Assembly (NCBI GenBank): GCA_026706165.1
Contig: JAPOZF010000536.1
Coordinates: 1 to 15,916 of the forward strand
Direction: 5' to 3'
DNA: 15,916 bases
Source: Gemmatimonadota bacterium
Lineage (GTDB): Bacteria > Latescibacterota > UBA2968 > UBA8231
The notes beneath the pieces are model-generated. The model worked only from the letters and a program-made list of their open reading frames with translations. It was not told the DNA's origin and did no database searches. Shown piece after piece: positions 6,442 through 14,213 of the stretch. A program made the position numbers and the translations under genes. The number at the start of each line of letters is the position of its first letter. Within the stretch, counting starts at the first letter, position 1.

Positions 6442-6470
6442 ACCAAGATTTGACCAAGAATGAGGCCAAG
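6442..6470. promoter_or_regulatory. Three CCAAG repeats at about one helical turn spacing
   Basis: CCAAG occurs at 6443-6447, 6454-6458 and 6466-6470, that is at 11- and 12-bp steps; the first two share ACCAAGA. They sit 20 bp upstream of a TTGACA (6491-6496) in the fic/dehydrogenase divergent spacer. No good -10 follows that TTGACA, so the promoter is unproven. Repeats phased this way are typical of sites for one multimeric regulator. Confidence 0.3.
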
Positions 6471-6593
6471 CTGGAAAACGGACCAGTCTCTTGACAATTG
6501 CCCACATTTCAACATGGATTGTGGAAAAGTTCGGTTGATTACTACGCACATTTAACTAACCTTGGCCTGTTGTTTTTCTAAAATATCGAAAAC

Positions 6594-6599
6594 AGGAGG
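6594..6599 (+). promoter_or_regulatory. Strong ribosome binding site for the second Gfo/Idh gene
   Basis: A perfect AGGAGG lies 5 bp before the ATG at 6605 and fixes that start. It is stronger than most other ribosome sites in this window. Confidence 0.85.
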
Positions 6600-6604
6600 A
6601 ATTT

Positions 6605-7687
6605 ATGGCGATTTACCGGGCAGCGCTGATTGGATGCAGCCGAATGGGAGCTTTTATCGACAATGAAGGAAGCGAAAAAAGACAGTTCGCCTATTCCCAC
6701 GCAGCCGGATATGAGGCTTCCTCCCGAACAGAATTGATTGCCCTTTCCGATACGCGTGCAGAGGTCATGGCCCGGGCGGGCGAGCGTTACGGTGTCCCGG
6801 GCGATCACCAGTACCGCGACTACCGGGAGATGCTGGCCAGGGAAAAACCGGACATCGTCAGCGTGGCTACACAACCCGAGCACCGAACCCGCATCGTCCT
6901 CGACGCGGTCGAAGCGGGAGTCCCTGCGATCTACGCCGAAAAGGCGATGGCTGCATCCATGGGGGAGGCCGACGCCATGATGGCAGCTTGCGAGGAAAGG
7001 GGGGTGTTTTTCAACCTCGGCACCAACCGCCGCTGGGATGTCCGCTGGGAAAAACTCCGGGAAGCGATCGGCTCCCAAGGCCTCGGCTCCGTGAATGCCG
7101 TCGTCTCACACTGGACGGGAACCCTGTTCAACAGTGCCAGCCATATGTTCGACCTCATGCTCTGGCTTCACGGCGACTGCCCCGTCGAGTGGGTCCAGGG
7201 ATTTCTCCGCGACCCCGGCGAAGGCCTGTTCGACGGACACATCCTCACCGAGGATCCGGTAGGCGAGGGGATTTTCCGCTTTTCGGACGGGGCCTACGGC
7301 TATGCGCTCAATACCAGCCACGGCCTTCGCTTCGAGCTCGTCTGCGAAAAAGGCACGGTTCTCGGACAGGAACCGGAGAATCTGTGGGAAGTTGCCACGA
7401 CGGGAGAGGTCGGGGGACGGTCCCGGGTCGAGCGCACCTCCTTGGACCTCGCTGCGGCCAGCAGCACCCGGGCGATTATCGAGGATCTCGCCCGTTCGCT
7501 CGACACCGGGGAGCCGCCCCGCGGCGGCGTGCGGTCGGCTCACCAGAGCACGGAGCTGATATTCGCTTTCATCGAGTCGCATCTGCAGGGAGGCAAACGC
7601 ATCCACCTGCCGCTGCAGGGTTCCAGAGTCCGGCTGGTGCGGGACCGCCAGCCGAGGCTGCCGAAGTTCCAGCCGGTCTGGAAGTAA
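6605..7687 (+). CDS. Gfo/Idh/MocA family oxidoreductase, related to the gene at 4099
   Basis: A 360-residue NAD(P)-dependent oxidoreductase. The nucleotide-binding turn is GCSRMG (10-15), with Ser in place of the middle Gly. The Lys motif is EKA (112-114), and SHMFD (179-183) supplies the usual His and Asp. It shares several unusual stretches with the dehydrogenase at 4099-5175: RMGxxID near residue 15, EKAxA near 112, FNxGxxRRxDVR near 136-147, and an aspartate-plus-WL segment after the His. The two are therefore close paralogues or members of one subfamily. It lacks the loop insertion seen in the first copy. It is divergent from fic across an AT-rich spacer, so shared regulation is possible. 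Substrate unknown. Confidence 0.88.
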   Translation: MAIYRAALIGCSRMGAFIDNEGSEKRQFAYSHAAGYEASSRTELIALSDTRAEVMARAGERYGVPGDHQYRDYREMLAREKPDIVSVATQPEHRTRIVLDAVEAGVPAIYAEKAMAASMGEADAMMAACEERGVFFNLGTNRRWDVRWEKLREAIGSQGLGSVNAVVSHWTGTLFNSASHMFDLMLWLHGDCPVEWVQGFLRDPGEGLFDGHILTEDPVGEGIFRFSDGAYGYALNTSHGLRFELVCEKGTVLGQEPENLWEVATTGEVGGRSRVERTSLDLAAASSTRAIIEDLARSLDTGEPPRGGVRSAHQSTELIFAFIESHLQGGKRIHLPLQGSRVRLVRDRQPRLPKFQPVWK

Positions 7688-7766
7688 CCACCGGCGGGTA
7701 TGGGGCAGCCGTTCCTCTCGGACGGGCCGCGATTCAACCCGCGGAGGTCCCAAACGAGGACTTTCG

Positions 7767-7796
7767 GAATGTTTACGTCATTAAGTAAACGTATTC
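7767..7796. repeat. Inverted repeat in the convergent gap before purM
   Basis: GTTTAC (7771-7776), spacer GTCATTAA, and GTAAAC (7785-7790) form a perfect repeat that extends outward as GAAT (7767-7770) with ATTC (7793-7796) around a 2-base bulge. It sits between the second Gfo/Idh gene (stop 7687) and the end of purM (7876). No T-tract follows, so it is not a standard terminator. A smaller repeat CCGCG-N8-CGCGG is at 7727-7744. Nothing else is seen in this 188-bp spacer. Confidence 0.4.
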
Positions 7797-7875
7797 AGGC
7801 CCTCGGAATGGGAATCGGCCATGTCCGGGGTTGAAATGCAGGCTCTCCGGTTCTGCCCGAGGTTGCCGGGCACAC

Positions 7876-8979
7876 TCAGATCTTTCGGAATTCGTCGTTT
7901 TCGCCGATCAATTGCCGCGGCTCGACCACTACTTTGCCAGAAAGATCGCCGGCCGCCCGCCCCAGGACCCAGGCTTCGAAGCCGTGGCGGCGGGCAATGG
8001 CGCGGACTGCGGCCGCATCCTTCTCCGGAGTGACTACTCCGAACCCGATCCCCATGTTGAAGACGAGAAACATCTCCTCGTCCGACAGCCGGCCGCCTTC
8101 CTGGAGTACCTGAAACACCGGATCCGGTTCCGGCAGGCAGTCGAGGACGAACCCGGTATCGGTTCGCACTCGCAGCAAGTTGAGTAAGCCGTCGCCGGTC
8201 ATGTGGCTGAATGCCTTGATGCGCACGTCCGCCCGCATCATGTCCACGGCCGGGCGCACGTAAATGGCAGTGGGGCGCAACAGCTCCTCCCCCAGGCTGC
8301 GGCCCAGCTCGGGCACACGGGAATCGACAGTCAGGCCCATTTCGTCGAACAGCACCCTGCGGGCCAGGGTGAAGCCGTTGCTGTGGATGCCGTTGCTTTT
8401 CAGGCCGACAACCACGTCGCCGTCATCGATGTCCTCCCCCACGATCATTTCCTCCAGCGGCACCAGGCCGATGGCCATGCCGACCAGGTCCAGACCGCTG
8501 CCCTCCCGGTATCCCCGCAGCATCTCCCTCACCTGGGCGACTTCGCCTCCAGAAATCGAGATGTTCGCATAGTCGGCTCCTCGCTGCAGGCCGATGCCGA
8601 TCTGCTCGAATACGTCCGGGTCGGCCTTCTCCACCGCGATGTAGTCGAGCATGGAGACCGGTTCGGCGCCGACGCAGACCAGGTCGTTTGCAACCATGGC
8701 GACGCAGTCGATGCCAACGGTGTCGTACTTCCCCATCATCTGGGCAACCAGCAGCTTGGTGCCGACGCCGTCGGTCGTCATCGCCAGCCCGACGTTTCCG
8801 ATGTCGATAACCGTCGCGAAGTACCCCGACTCCAGCGCCACCCTGCCGACCGAGCTGCCGTCGCAGCGGCCGTGCTCCGCCTGATTGACCCGGGACAGCA
8901 GGCGCTGGAGCGCACCGATCGCGCCACCGGTCTCGACTCCCGCTTCCCTGTAAGTCAACCCCGTTTCTTCTGATGGCAT
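7876..8979 (-). CDS. purM: Phosphoribosylformylglycinamidine cyclo-ligase (AIR synthase), archaeal-like variant
   Basis: A 367-residue PurM-family enzyme. PurM makes aminoimidazole ribotide from FGAM and ATP in purine synthesis, in the cytoplasm. Marks of the family are LTYREAGV at the N-terminus, TTDGVGTK (68-75), DTVGIDCVAMVANDL, GAEPVSMLDYIAVE, the SGGE segment, and SNGIHSNGFTLAR. Usual bacterial PurM has GGETAEMPG; here the stretch reads GGEVAQVREML, and several segments look more like archaeal PurM. The start is the ATG at 8979, with AAGGAGAGG upstream; the frame is open to 9060 but that would overlap lysC. It follows aspartokinase by 34 bp and may share its transcript. Function is likely but a related AIR-synthase-like enzyme cannot be excluded. 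Confidence 0.8.
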   Translation of the reverse strand: MPSEETGLTYREAGVETGGAIGALQRLLSRVNQAEHGRCDGSSVGRVALESGYFATVIDIGNVGLAMTTDGVGTKLLVAQMMGKYDTVGIDCVAMVANDLVCVGAEPVSMLDYIAVEKADPDVFEQIGIGLQRGADYANISISGGEVAQVREMLRGYREGSGLDLVGMAIGLVPLEEMIVGEDIDDGDVVVGLKSNGIHSNGFTLARRVLFDEMGLTVDSRVPELGRSLGEELLRPTAIYVRPAVDMMRADVRIKAFSHMTGDGLLNLLRVRTDTGFVLDCLPEPDPVFQVLQEGGRLSDEEMFLVFNMGIGFGVVTPEKDAAAVRAIARRHGFEAWVLGRAAGDLSGKVVVEPRQLIGENDEFRKI

Positions 8980-9013
8980 GCCAGGACCTCTCCTTGCCGT
9001 TGGGAATTCGTGC

Positions 9014-10363
9014 CTACTCGAAAAACTCCGCATAGAGCGACTGCACTGCGGCGGCGACATCCGTCTCCTTGACCCCGAACATCATGCTTACTTCGCTCGA
9101 TCCCTGGTTGATCATCTCGAGGTTCACCCGGGCGCGCGAGAACGCGGAGGTCGCCCGCGCCGCCAGCCCGATCGTGTGCCGCATGCCTTCGCCGACCACC
9201 ATCACCAGTGCCAGCCCGCGCTCGACGGAAACCTCGTCCGCTTCGAGCTCGGTGCGAATGCGGCGGACCACCCGTTCTTCCGCAGCGTGGTTCAGGTATT
9301 CCTCCCGGACAATCACGGAGAGGTTGTCGATTCCCGACGGGGTGTGCTCGAACGGGATCCCCTCGTCCTCGTATATCTGGAGCAGACGCCGTCCGAAGCC
9401 GACCTCCCGGTTCATCAGGTATTTGCTGACGTACATGCTGCAGAAGCCGCCCGTGGCGGCGATGCCGACGACCGGGTCCCCGGCGACGGTCCGCGACGGG
9501 ACAATACGTGTTCCGGGGGCCTCGGGGTTGCTGGTGTTTTTCACCGCGACCGGAATTCCGGCGTGAAACACCGGCTCGAGGGCTTCGTCGTGAAACACCG
9601 AAAAGCCGGCGTACGACAGCTCTCGCATCTCCCGGTAGGTGATTTCCGGCACGCCGCGCGGGTCGTCGACATGCCGGGGACTGGCGGCGAACACGGAGTC
9701 GACGTCGGTGAAGTTCTCGTAGAGCTCCGCGTCGACCGCGGCGGCGAGAATCGCCCCGGTGATATCCGAGCCCCCGCGCGGAAACGTGACAAGCCGCCCC
9801 CTCTTCGAGTAGCCGAAGAACCCGGGAAACAGGGTAATGCCGGGCCGCTCTCGCAGTTTTCTGAGTCTGCCGTACGACTGGCGCAGGACGCGGGCGTTGC
9901 CCGGCTCATCCGACAGCAGCATGCCCCCTTCCCCGGGGTCGACGTAGTGGGCCTCGGTCCCCAGGGAGCAGAGGTACTCCGCCATCAGACGCGCGCAGTT
10001 GGCTTCGCCCGCCGCCTTCAGGGTATCCGTAAACAGACCCTCGTCCCCCGTGTCTGACTGCAACCGGGCTTCGAGGTCGTCCGCAATCGACTGGATCGAT
10101 GACGACGCCAGACCGAGCCCTCCGGCGATTTCTTCGAAGCGCGCCACGACCCGGTCCATCTCCTCGCGGCCGTTCCTGTTGGTCAGGCGCGCCTCGGCGG
10201 CGGCGATCAGCAGGTCGGTGACTTTGACGTCGGCATCGCTGCGTTTTCCCGGCGCCGATACGACGACGAGGCGGCGCTGCTCATCCGCCTGAATGATCTC
10301 GACGACTGCGCGGACCGACGAGGTGGTCGCCAGAGAGCTGCCGCCGAATTTAACCGTTTTCAT
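9014..10363 (-). CDS. lysC: Aspartokinase (monofunctional)
   Basis: A 449-residue aspartate kinase, which phosphorylates aspartate to open the lysine, methionine and threonine pathway. The kinase domain begins with KFGGSS (5-10); later come FPRGGSDITGA and DVDSVFAASPR, the nucleotide-binding region. The last 150 residues hold paired ACT regulatory domains: one around YLMNREVGFGRRLLQIYEDE and PSGIDNLSVI, the other around GLALVMVVGEGMRH with NLEMINQGSSEVS. These bind the feedback amino acid; which one cannot be told. No homoserine dehydrogenase domain is fused. The sequence type resembles the long aspartokinases of clostridia. The ATG at 10363 has only a weak ribosome site. It is 156 bp downstream of fumC and 34 bp ahead of purM. 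Confidence 0.9.
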   Translation of the reverse strand: MKTVKFGGSSLATTSSVRAVVEIIQADEQRRLVVVSAPGKRSDADVKVTDLLIAAAEARLTNRNGREEMDRVVARFEEIAGGLGLASSSIQSIADDLEARLQSDTGDEGLFTDTLKAAGEANCARLMAEYLCSLGTEAHYVDPGEGGMLLSDEPGNARVLRQSYGRLRKLRERPGITLFPGFFGYSKRGRLVTFPRGGSDITGAILAAAVDAELYENFTDVDSVFAASPRHVDDPRGVPEITYREMRELSYAGFSVFHDEALEPVFHAGIPVAVKNTSNPEAPGTRIVPSRTVAGDPVVGIAATGGFCSMYVSKYLMNREVGFGRRLLQIYEDEGIPFEHTPSGIDNLSVIVREEYLNHAAEERVVRRIRTELEADEVSVERGLALVMVVGEGMRHTIGLAARATSAFSRARVNLEMINQGSSEVSMMFGVKETDVAAAVQSLYAEFFE

Positions 10364-10519
10364 CCTGGCTCGATTTTCATTCCTGGCTGGCTGAAGAAAC
10401 CGAACTTAGGGCTGCAATCGAATCCTGAAAACGCGGCGAGTGCCTGCAACGGGGGTCGGTGCGGGACCTGCCGGGCCCTCCCCGAGGACGGGACATCGCC
10501 TGAACGGGCGCGAAATGCC

Positions 10520-11911
10520 TTACGACGACGGGGAAACCATCTTCTCGGGCCGCACCCATTCATCGAACTGTTCCGCGCTGAGCAGCCCCATCTCCACGGC
10601 CGCCTCCTTCAGGGTCTTCCCTTCGCTGTACGCGGTCTTGGCGACCTTCGCGGCGCTGTCGTAACCGATGTGGGGGTTGAGGGCGGTGACGAGCATCAGC
10701 GACTGCTGCATCAGTGCATCGATGCGCTCGCGGTTGGGCTCGATGCCGACGGCGCAGTGGACGTCGAAACTGCGGACCGCGTCGCCCAGCAGCCGCGTCG
10801 AAGTCAGCACGTTGTGAATGATGACAGGCTTGAAGACGTTGAGTTCGAAGTTGCCCGAGGCACCCGCAAAACCGACAGCAGCGTCGTTGCCCATGACCTG
10901 GGCACAGACCATCGTCAGCGCCTCGCACTGTGTCGGGTTGACCTTTCCCGGCATGATCGAAGAACCGGGTTCGTTTTCGGGAATCAAAATCTCACCGAGC
11001 CCGCTCCTCGGCCCCGAGGCCATCCAGCGCACATCGTTGGCGATCTTCATCAGCGATGCGGCGATCGTCTTCAACATTCCCGAGGCCTCGACCAGCGCAT
11101 CGTGAGCGGCGAGCGCCTCGAACTTGTTCGGCGCCGTCACGAAGGGCTGCCCGGTCTCCCGGGCGATGGCGGCTGCCACTTTTTCGTCGAATCCCTTCTT
11201 CGAGTTGAGGCCGGTTCCCACCGCGGTGCCGCCCAGCGCCAGTTTGTACAGCGGTTGCAGGGCGGCGGCGGCGCGGCGGATGCCCTCGTGCAGCTGTGCG
11301 GCATGACCGGATAGCTCCTGGCCCAGGGTCAGGGGGGTGGCATCCTGCAGGTGGGTGCGGCCGATTTTTATCACGTCGTCGAAACGCTCGGCTTTTTCGT
11401 CGAATGTCGCGGCAAGCTGCTTCAGGGAGGGGATGAGGTTGTTGGCGATCGCGTCTGCCGCGGCGATGTGCATCGCCGTGGGAAACACGTCGTTGGACGA
11501 CTGGCTTCGATTGACATGGTCGTTGGGATGAACCGGGTCCTTCGACCCCAACCTGCCTCCGGCCATCTGGATGGCGCGATTCGAAACTACCTCGTTGACG
11601 TTCATGTTCGACTGCGTGCCGCTGCCCGTCTGCCATACGACCAGGGGAAAGTGATCGTCCCAGTCTCCGGCGATAACCTCGTCGGCCGCTTTGACGATCA
11701 GGTCTGCGAGATCCTTCTCCAGGGTTCCCTGCTCGTGGTTGACCAGGGCAGACGCCTTCTTGACGATTCCCAACGCCTTGATCATTTCCCGGGAAAACCG
11801 CTCTTGGCCGATCGCGAAATTCTGCAACGACCGCTGCGTCTGGGCCCCGTAGTAACGGTCGGCGGCAACCTCCACGTCACCCATGCTGTCGGATTCAATG
11901 CGTACGTCCAT
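10520..11911 (-). CDS. fumC: Fumarate hydratase, class II
   Basis: A 463-residue class II (iron-free) fumarase that converts fumarate and malate in the citric acid cycle; active as a homotetramer in the cytoplasm. Signatures are [10 protein letters not shown] (95-104), HPND (128-131), [16 protein letters not shown] (184-199) with H187, and [16 protein letters not shown] (311-326), whose Ser residues hold the catalytic loop. [16 protein letters not shown] separates it from aspartase, which has PAxxxGSSIMPAKVNP. The C-terminal LNPHIGYD and WVRPEKMV are also fumarase-like. The start is ATG 11911 with AGGAGA upstream; the ATG at 11941 has no such site. It lies 115 bp downstream of the sugar-binding protein gene. 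Confidence 0.95.
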   Translation of the reverse strand: MDVRIESDSMGDVEVAADRYYGAQTQRSLQNFAIGQERFSREMIKALGIVKKASALVNHEQGTLEKDLADLIVKAADEVIAGDWDDHFPLVVWQTGSGTQSNMNVNEVVSNRAIQMAGGRLGSKDPVHPNDHVNRSQSSNDVFPTAMHIAAADAIANNLIPSLKQLAATFDEKAERFDDVIKIGRTHLQDATPLTLGQELSGHAAQLHEGIRRAAAALQPLYKLALGGTAVGTGLNSKKGFDEKVAAAIARETGQPFVTAPNKFEALAAHDALVEASGMLKTIAASLMKIANDVRWMASGPRSGLGEILIPENEPGSSIMPGKVNPTQCEALTMVCAQVMGNDAAVGFAGASGNFELNVFKPVIIHNVLTSTRLLGDAVRSFDVHCAVGIEPNRERIDALMQQSLMLVTALNPHIGYDSAAKVAKTAYSEGKTLKEAAVEMGLLSAEQFDEWVRPEKMVSPSS

Positions 11912-11943
11912 CTTTCTCCTCTCTGCTGATTCCGTTGTCAACT

Positions 11944-12018
11944 CCTGCCGGCACGGCAGGCAAACCGGCCCGCTGATCGATCATCACAGCCGCTTCGACC
12001 GCTTGCCATGAGCGGGCC
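11944..12018. repeat. Hairpins in the spacer between the sugar-binding protein gene and fumC
   Basis: CCTGCCG (11944-11950) and CGGCAGG (11954-11960) form a 7-bp stem with a 3-base loop. GGCCCGCT (11967-11974) and AGCGGGCC (12011-12018) form a perfect 8-bp repeat with a 36-bp spacer. No T-tract follows either on the minus strand, so they are not standard terminators; they may lower, not end, read-through into fumC, or stabilise the upstream mRNA. Confidence 0.4.
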
Positions 12019-12026
12019 TGTCACCT

Positions 12027-13364
12027 TTAGAACTCCTCGAGGACGAGGTTTGCCTCCGTTTCGAGCCGTTGCAGAACCTGGGGGATCTCCCCCCCCTGCG
12101 CGACCTCGACCATCGCCTCCGCGATCTTGCGGCGCACCGCCTCATACCCCGGCACGGACGGCTCGGACTTGCCGAAGTCGAGAAACCCGTACGCCCTGCC
12201 GTAGCGCGGATTCTCCTCGAAGTAGCCGGCGAGCCGCGCCGCCGTGCTGCGGCGCACCGGGAAGTAGTTGCTCGCCCTGACCCAGCGCGCCTGCTGTTCC
12301 GGCGAGGTGAACCACTTGAGGAACAGCCAGGATGCCAGCTGCCTCTCCGGCGTCGAACGGCACACCGACACGCTGGCGCCGTAGGCATTGAGCACCGGGC
12401 CTTCCACGGCTCGAGGCGGCAGCGCCACATCCCACTCGAACCGGGTCGGGGCGTCGGCGAGGGCGCTGGCCACGAACGGAAGGCCGGAGGAGGAGCGGAT
12501 CATGAACAGGACGTGGCCGAGAGCGAACTCGGTCTGGTCTTCGTAACGCTCGTTGAGCATGCCCGCCGCCCCCTCCCGGATCAGCCCTTGCACCATGGTC
12601 AGGGCCTGCAGCATCTCCGGGGTATCGAGGGTATAGGCGGTTCGCTCCGGGTCCATGAAGTCGCCGCCCCGCGTGAAGACATGGGTGGCCATCCGGCTCG
12701 CTTCCGCCTCGAACAGGTACCCCTTGCTGCGGCTGCCCGGCTGCGCCGCCTGAAACGGCCGGGACCTGGCCAGCCGGCAGAGGCGGGCGAACTCTTCCCA
12801 GGTCGCCGGGGGTCCCTCTTCGCCGAGCTCGCGCAGCCAGTCGGCGTTGAAATAGAGGATTTCCAGTGATCGGTTGGGTGGAAAACAGATCTGCTTGCCG
12901 TCGATGAAATCCTGGGCGAGAAATGCCTGCACGTAGTCGTCCCGCTCCGGCGCGCTCAATCCCCATTGCGGCGAGTTCATGTACGGGGTGAGGTCCACCA
13001 GGCCTTCTCCCATGTCGTAGACGACGGCCTGGTTCTGATAGGCGACGACGATCTCGGGAAGCTCTCCTCCCTGCAGGCCGACCATCATCTTGTTGTAGAT
13101 GTCGCTGTACCGCCCGGCGAATTCTCCGCGCACGCGGATTCCGTGCTGATTGGTGCGGTTGAAGTCCTCGATCAGCTCCAGCAGGGCCTCTTCGCGCATC
13201 TGGGTGTGCTGGTACCAGAAGACGACCTCCGCCCCGGACGGGTCGATCTCTTCCAGCGAGGGTGTCGTCGTCACCTGCCTGGCGGCGTCTTGCCGGGGCT
13301 CGTCGCAGGCCAGGGCGAATGCCGCGAGAAGAAACAGCAGCGGATGTCCCAAGGTTCGCCTCAT
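12027..13364 (-). CDS. ABC sugar-transport solute-binding lipoprotein (family 1)
   Basis: A 445-residue extracellular solute-binding protein of the carbohydrate-type importers; it would catch the substrate outside the inner membrane and deliver it to the two permeases encoded just upstream. It opens with a short lipoprotein signal (MRRTLGHPLL then AAFALAC), with Cys20 the likely lipid-modified residue. The mature part shows VVFWYQHTQ, then a run on binding-lobe strands such as GGELPEIVVAYQNQ and LVDLTPYM, and late in the chain WLFLKWFTSPEQQARW, a hallmark segment of the family. The start is the ATG at 13364, which overlaps the permease stop (ATGA), so translation is coupled; the frame continues upstream to 14117 only as read-through in another gene. 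Sugar identity cannot be read. Confidence 0.92.
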   Translation of the reverse strand: MRRTLGHPLLFLLAAFALACDEPRQDAARQVTTTPSLEEIDPSGAEVVFWYQHTQMREEALLELIEDFNRTNQHGIRVRGEFAGRYSDIYNKMMVGLQGGELPEIVVAYQNQAVVYDMGEGLVDLTPYMNSPQWGLSAPERDDYVQAFLAQDFIDGKQICFPPNRSLEILYFNADWLRELGEEGPPATWEEFARLCRLARSRPFQAAQPGSRSKGYLFEAEASRMATHVFTRGGDFMDPERTAYTLDTPEMLQALTMVQGLIREGAAGMLNERYEDQTEFALGHVLFMIRSSSGLPFVASALADAPTRFEWDVALPPRAVEGPVLNAYGASVSVCRSTPERQLASWLFLKWFTSPEQQARWVRASNYFPVRRSTAARLAGYFEENPRYGRAYGFLDFGKSEPSVPGYEAVRRKIAEAMVEVAQGGEIPQVLQRLETEANLVLEEF

Positions 13365-14209
13365 CCTTTCAGTCCCGACATCGATATCCCGGAGGTGAAC
13401 TCGCGCTGAATCAAGGCGTAGATCAGCAGAACGGGTACGGTGGCGATCACGGCTCCCGCCATCTGCAGATGCACCTCGGAACCGGCTTCGCTGACGAACT
13501 TCTGCAGGGCTACCGAAACCGGCCGCCATTCGGGGGAATTGGTGACGAGCAGCGGCCATCCCAGGGCGTTCCAGGAGCCGATGAGGGTGAACATGCCGAC
13601 CGTCAGCAGGGGCGCCCGGCACAGGGGCGCGGCGATCTGAAACAGGAACCGCAGGTGTCCGGCGCCGTCGATGCGGGCCGCGTCCCAGAGCTCGCCCGGG
13701 ATCCCGCGCATGAACTGGCGCAGCAGGAAGATGCTGAAGGCGCTGCCCATGAACGGAATGGTGAGCGCCGGCCAGTTGTTGATCCAGTCGAAAGGGCTGT
13801 GCTGATGAAGCCATGACACGGTGAGGAAGTTGGGCACCATGGTGACCGTTTCGGGAACCATCAGGGTTGCGAGTATGCCGTAGAAGACCAACTCGCGGCC
13901 CTTGAACCGCATGCGGGCAAGCGCGTAGGCCGCCAACAGGGAGAACAGCAGGGTCCCGCCGACCTGCAGGGCCGCGATCAGGAGCGAATTCTCGAAATAT
14001 AGAGCGAAGTCCTCCTCCCTCCATGCCCGGATGTAGTTGCTCCACTGCAGCTCCGCGGGGAGGAACACCCTTCTGAGGGTTTCGCCCCGGGTCATGAACG
14101 AGGCCAGCAGCATCCACGCAAACGGGAGCCCTGCAACCACCGCCCCGAGGGCCAGCCCGGAGTACGTCACCCAGGGAAGCAGCCGTGCCGGGTTCCTTGC
14201 CCGCTCCAC
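13361..14209 (-). CDS. ABC sugar transporter permease, MalG/UgpE type
   Basis: A 282-residue inner-membrane permease of the carbohydrate-uptake family 1. Six membrane helices are likely, at about 14-38, 75-100, 108-130, 145-165, 195-218 and 250-270. The EAA loop that docks on the ATPase is ELWDAARIDGAG (173-184). The C-terminal stretch, ending in REFTSGISMSGLKG, is typical of MalG-like proteins. The start is GTG 14209, 4 bp after the stop of the partner permease, and its stop overlaps the solute-binding protein start. These three genes are surely one operon. No ATPase gene for the transporter lies in this window. Confidence 0.93.
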   Translation of the reverse strand: MERARNPARLLPWVTYSGLALGAVVAGLPFAWMLLASFMTRGETLRRVFLPAELQWSNYIRAWREEDFALYFENSLLIAALQVGGTLLFSLLAAYALARMRFKGRELVFYGILATLMVPETVTMVPNFLTVSWLHQHSPFDWINNWPALTIPFMGSAFSIFLLRQFMRGIPGELWDAARIDGAGHLRFLFQIAAPLCRAPLLTVGMFTLIGSWNALGWPLLVTNSPEWRPVSVALQKFVSEAGSEVHLQMAGAVIATVPVLLIYALIQREFTSGISMSGLKG

Positions 14210-14213
14210 GCGC

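Noticed and set aside
8978..10057. 359-codon open frame on the plus strand
   Set aside because: It is antisense to aspartokinase, which has all its kinase and ACT landmarks.
11936..11941. TTGACA on the minus strand upstream of fumC
   Set aside because: No -10-like sequence lies 16-18 bp downstream; the region there is the ribosome site and start codon.
13365..14117. N-terminal extension of the sugar-binding protein frame
   Set aside because: This stretch overlaps the MalG-type permease in another frame, and the lipoprotein signal begins at ATG 13364, which overlaps the permease stop.
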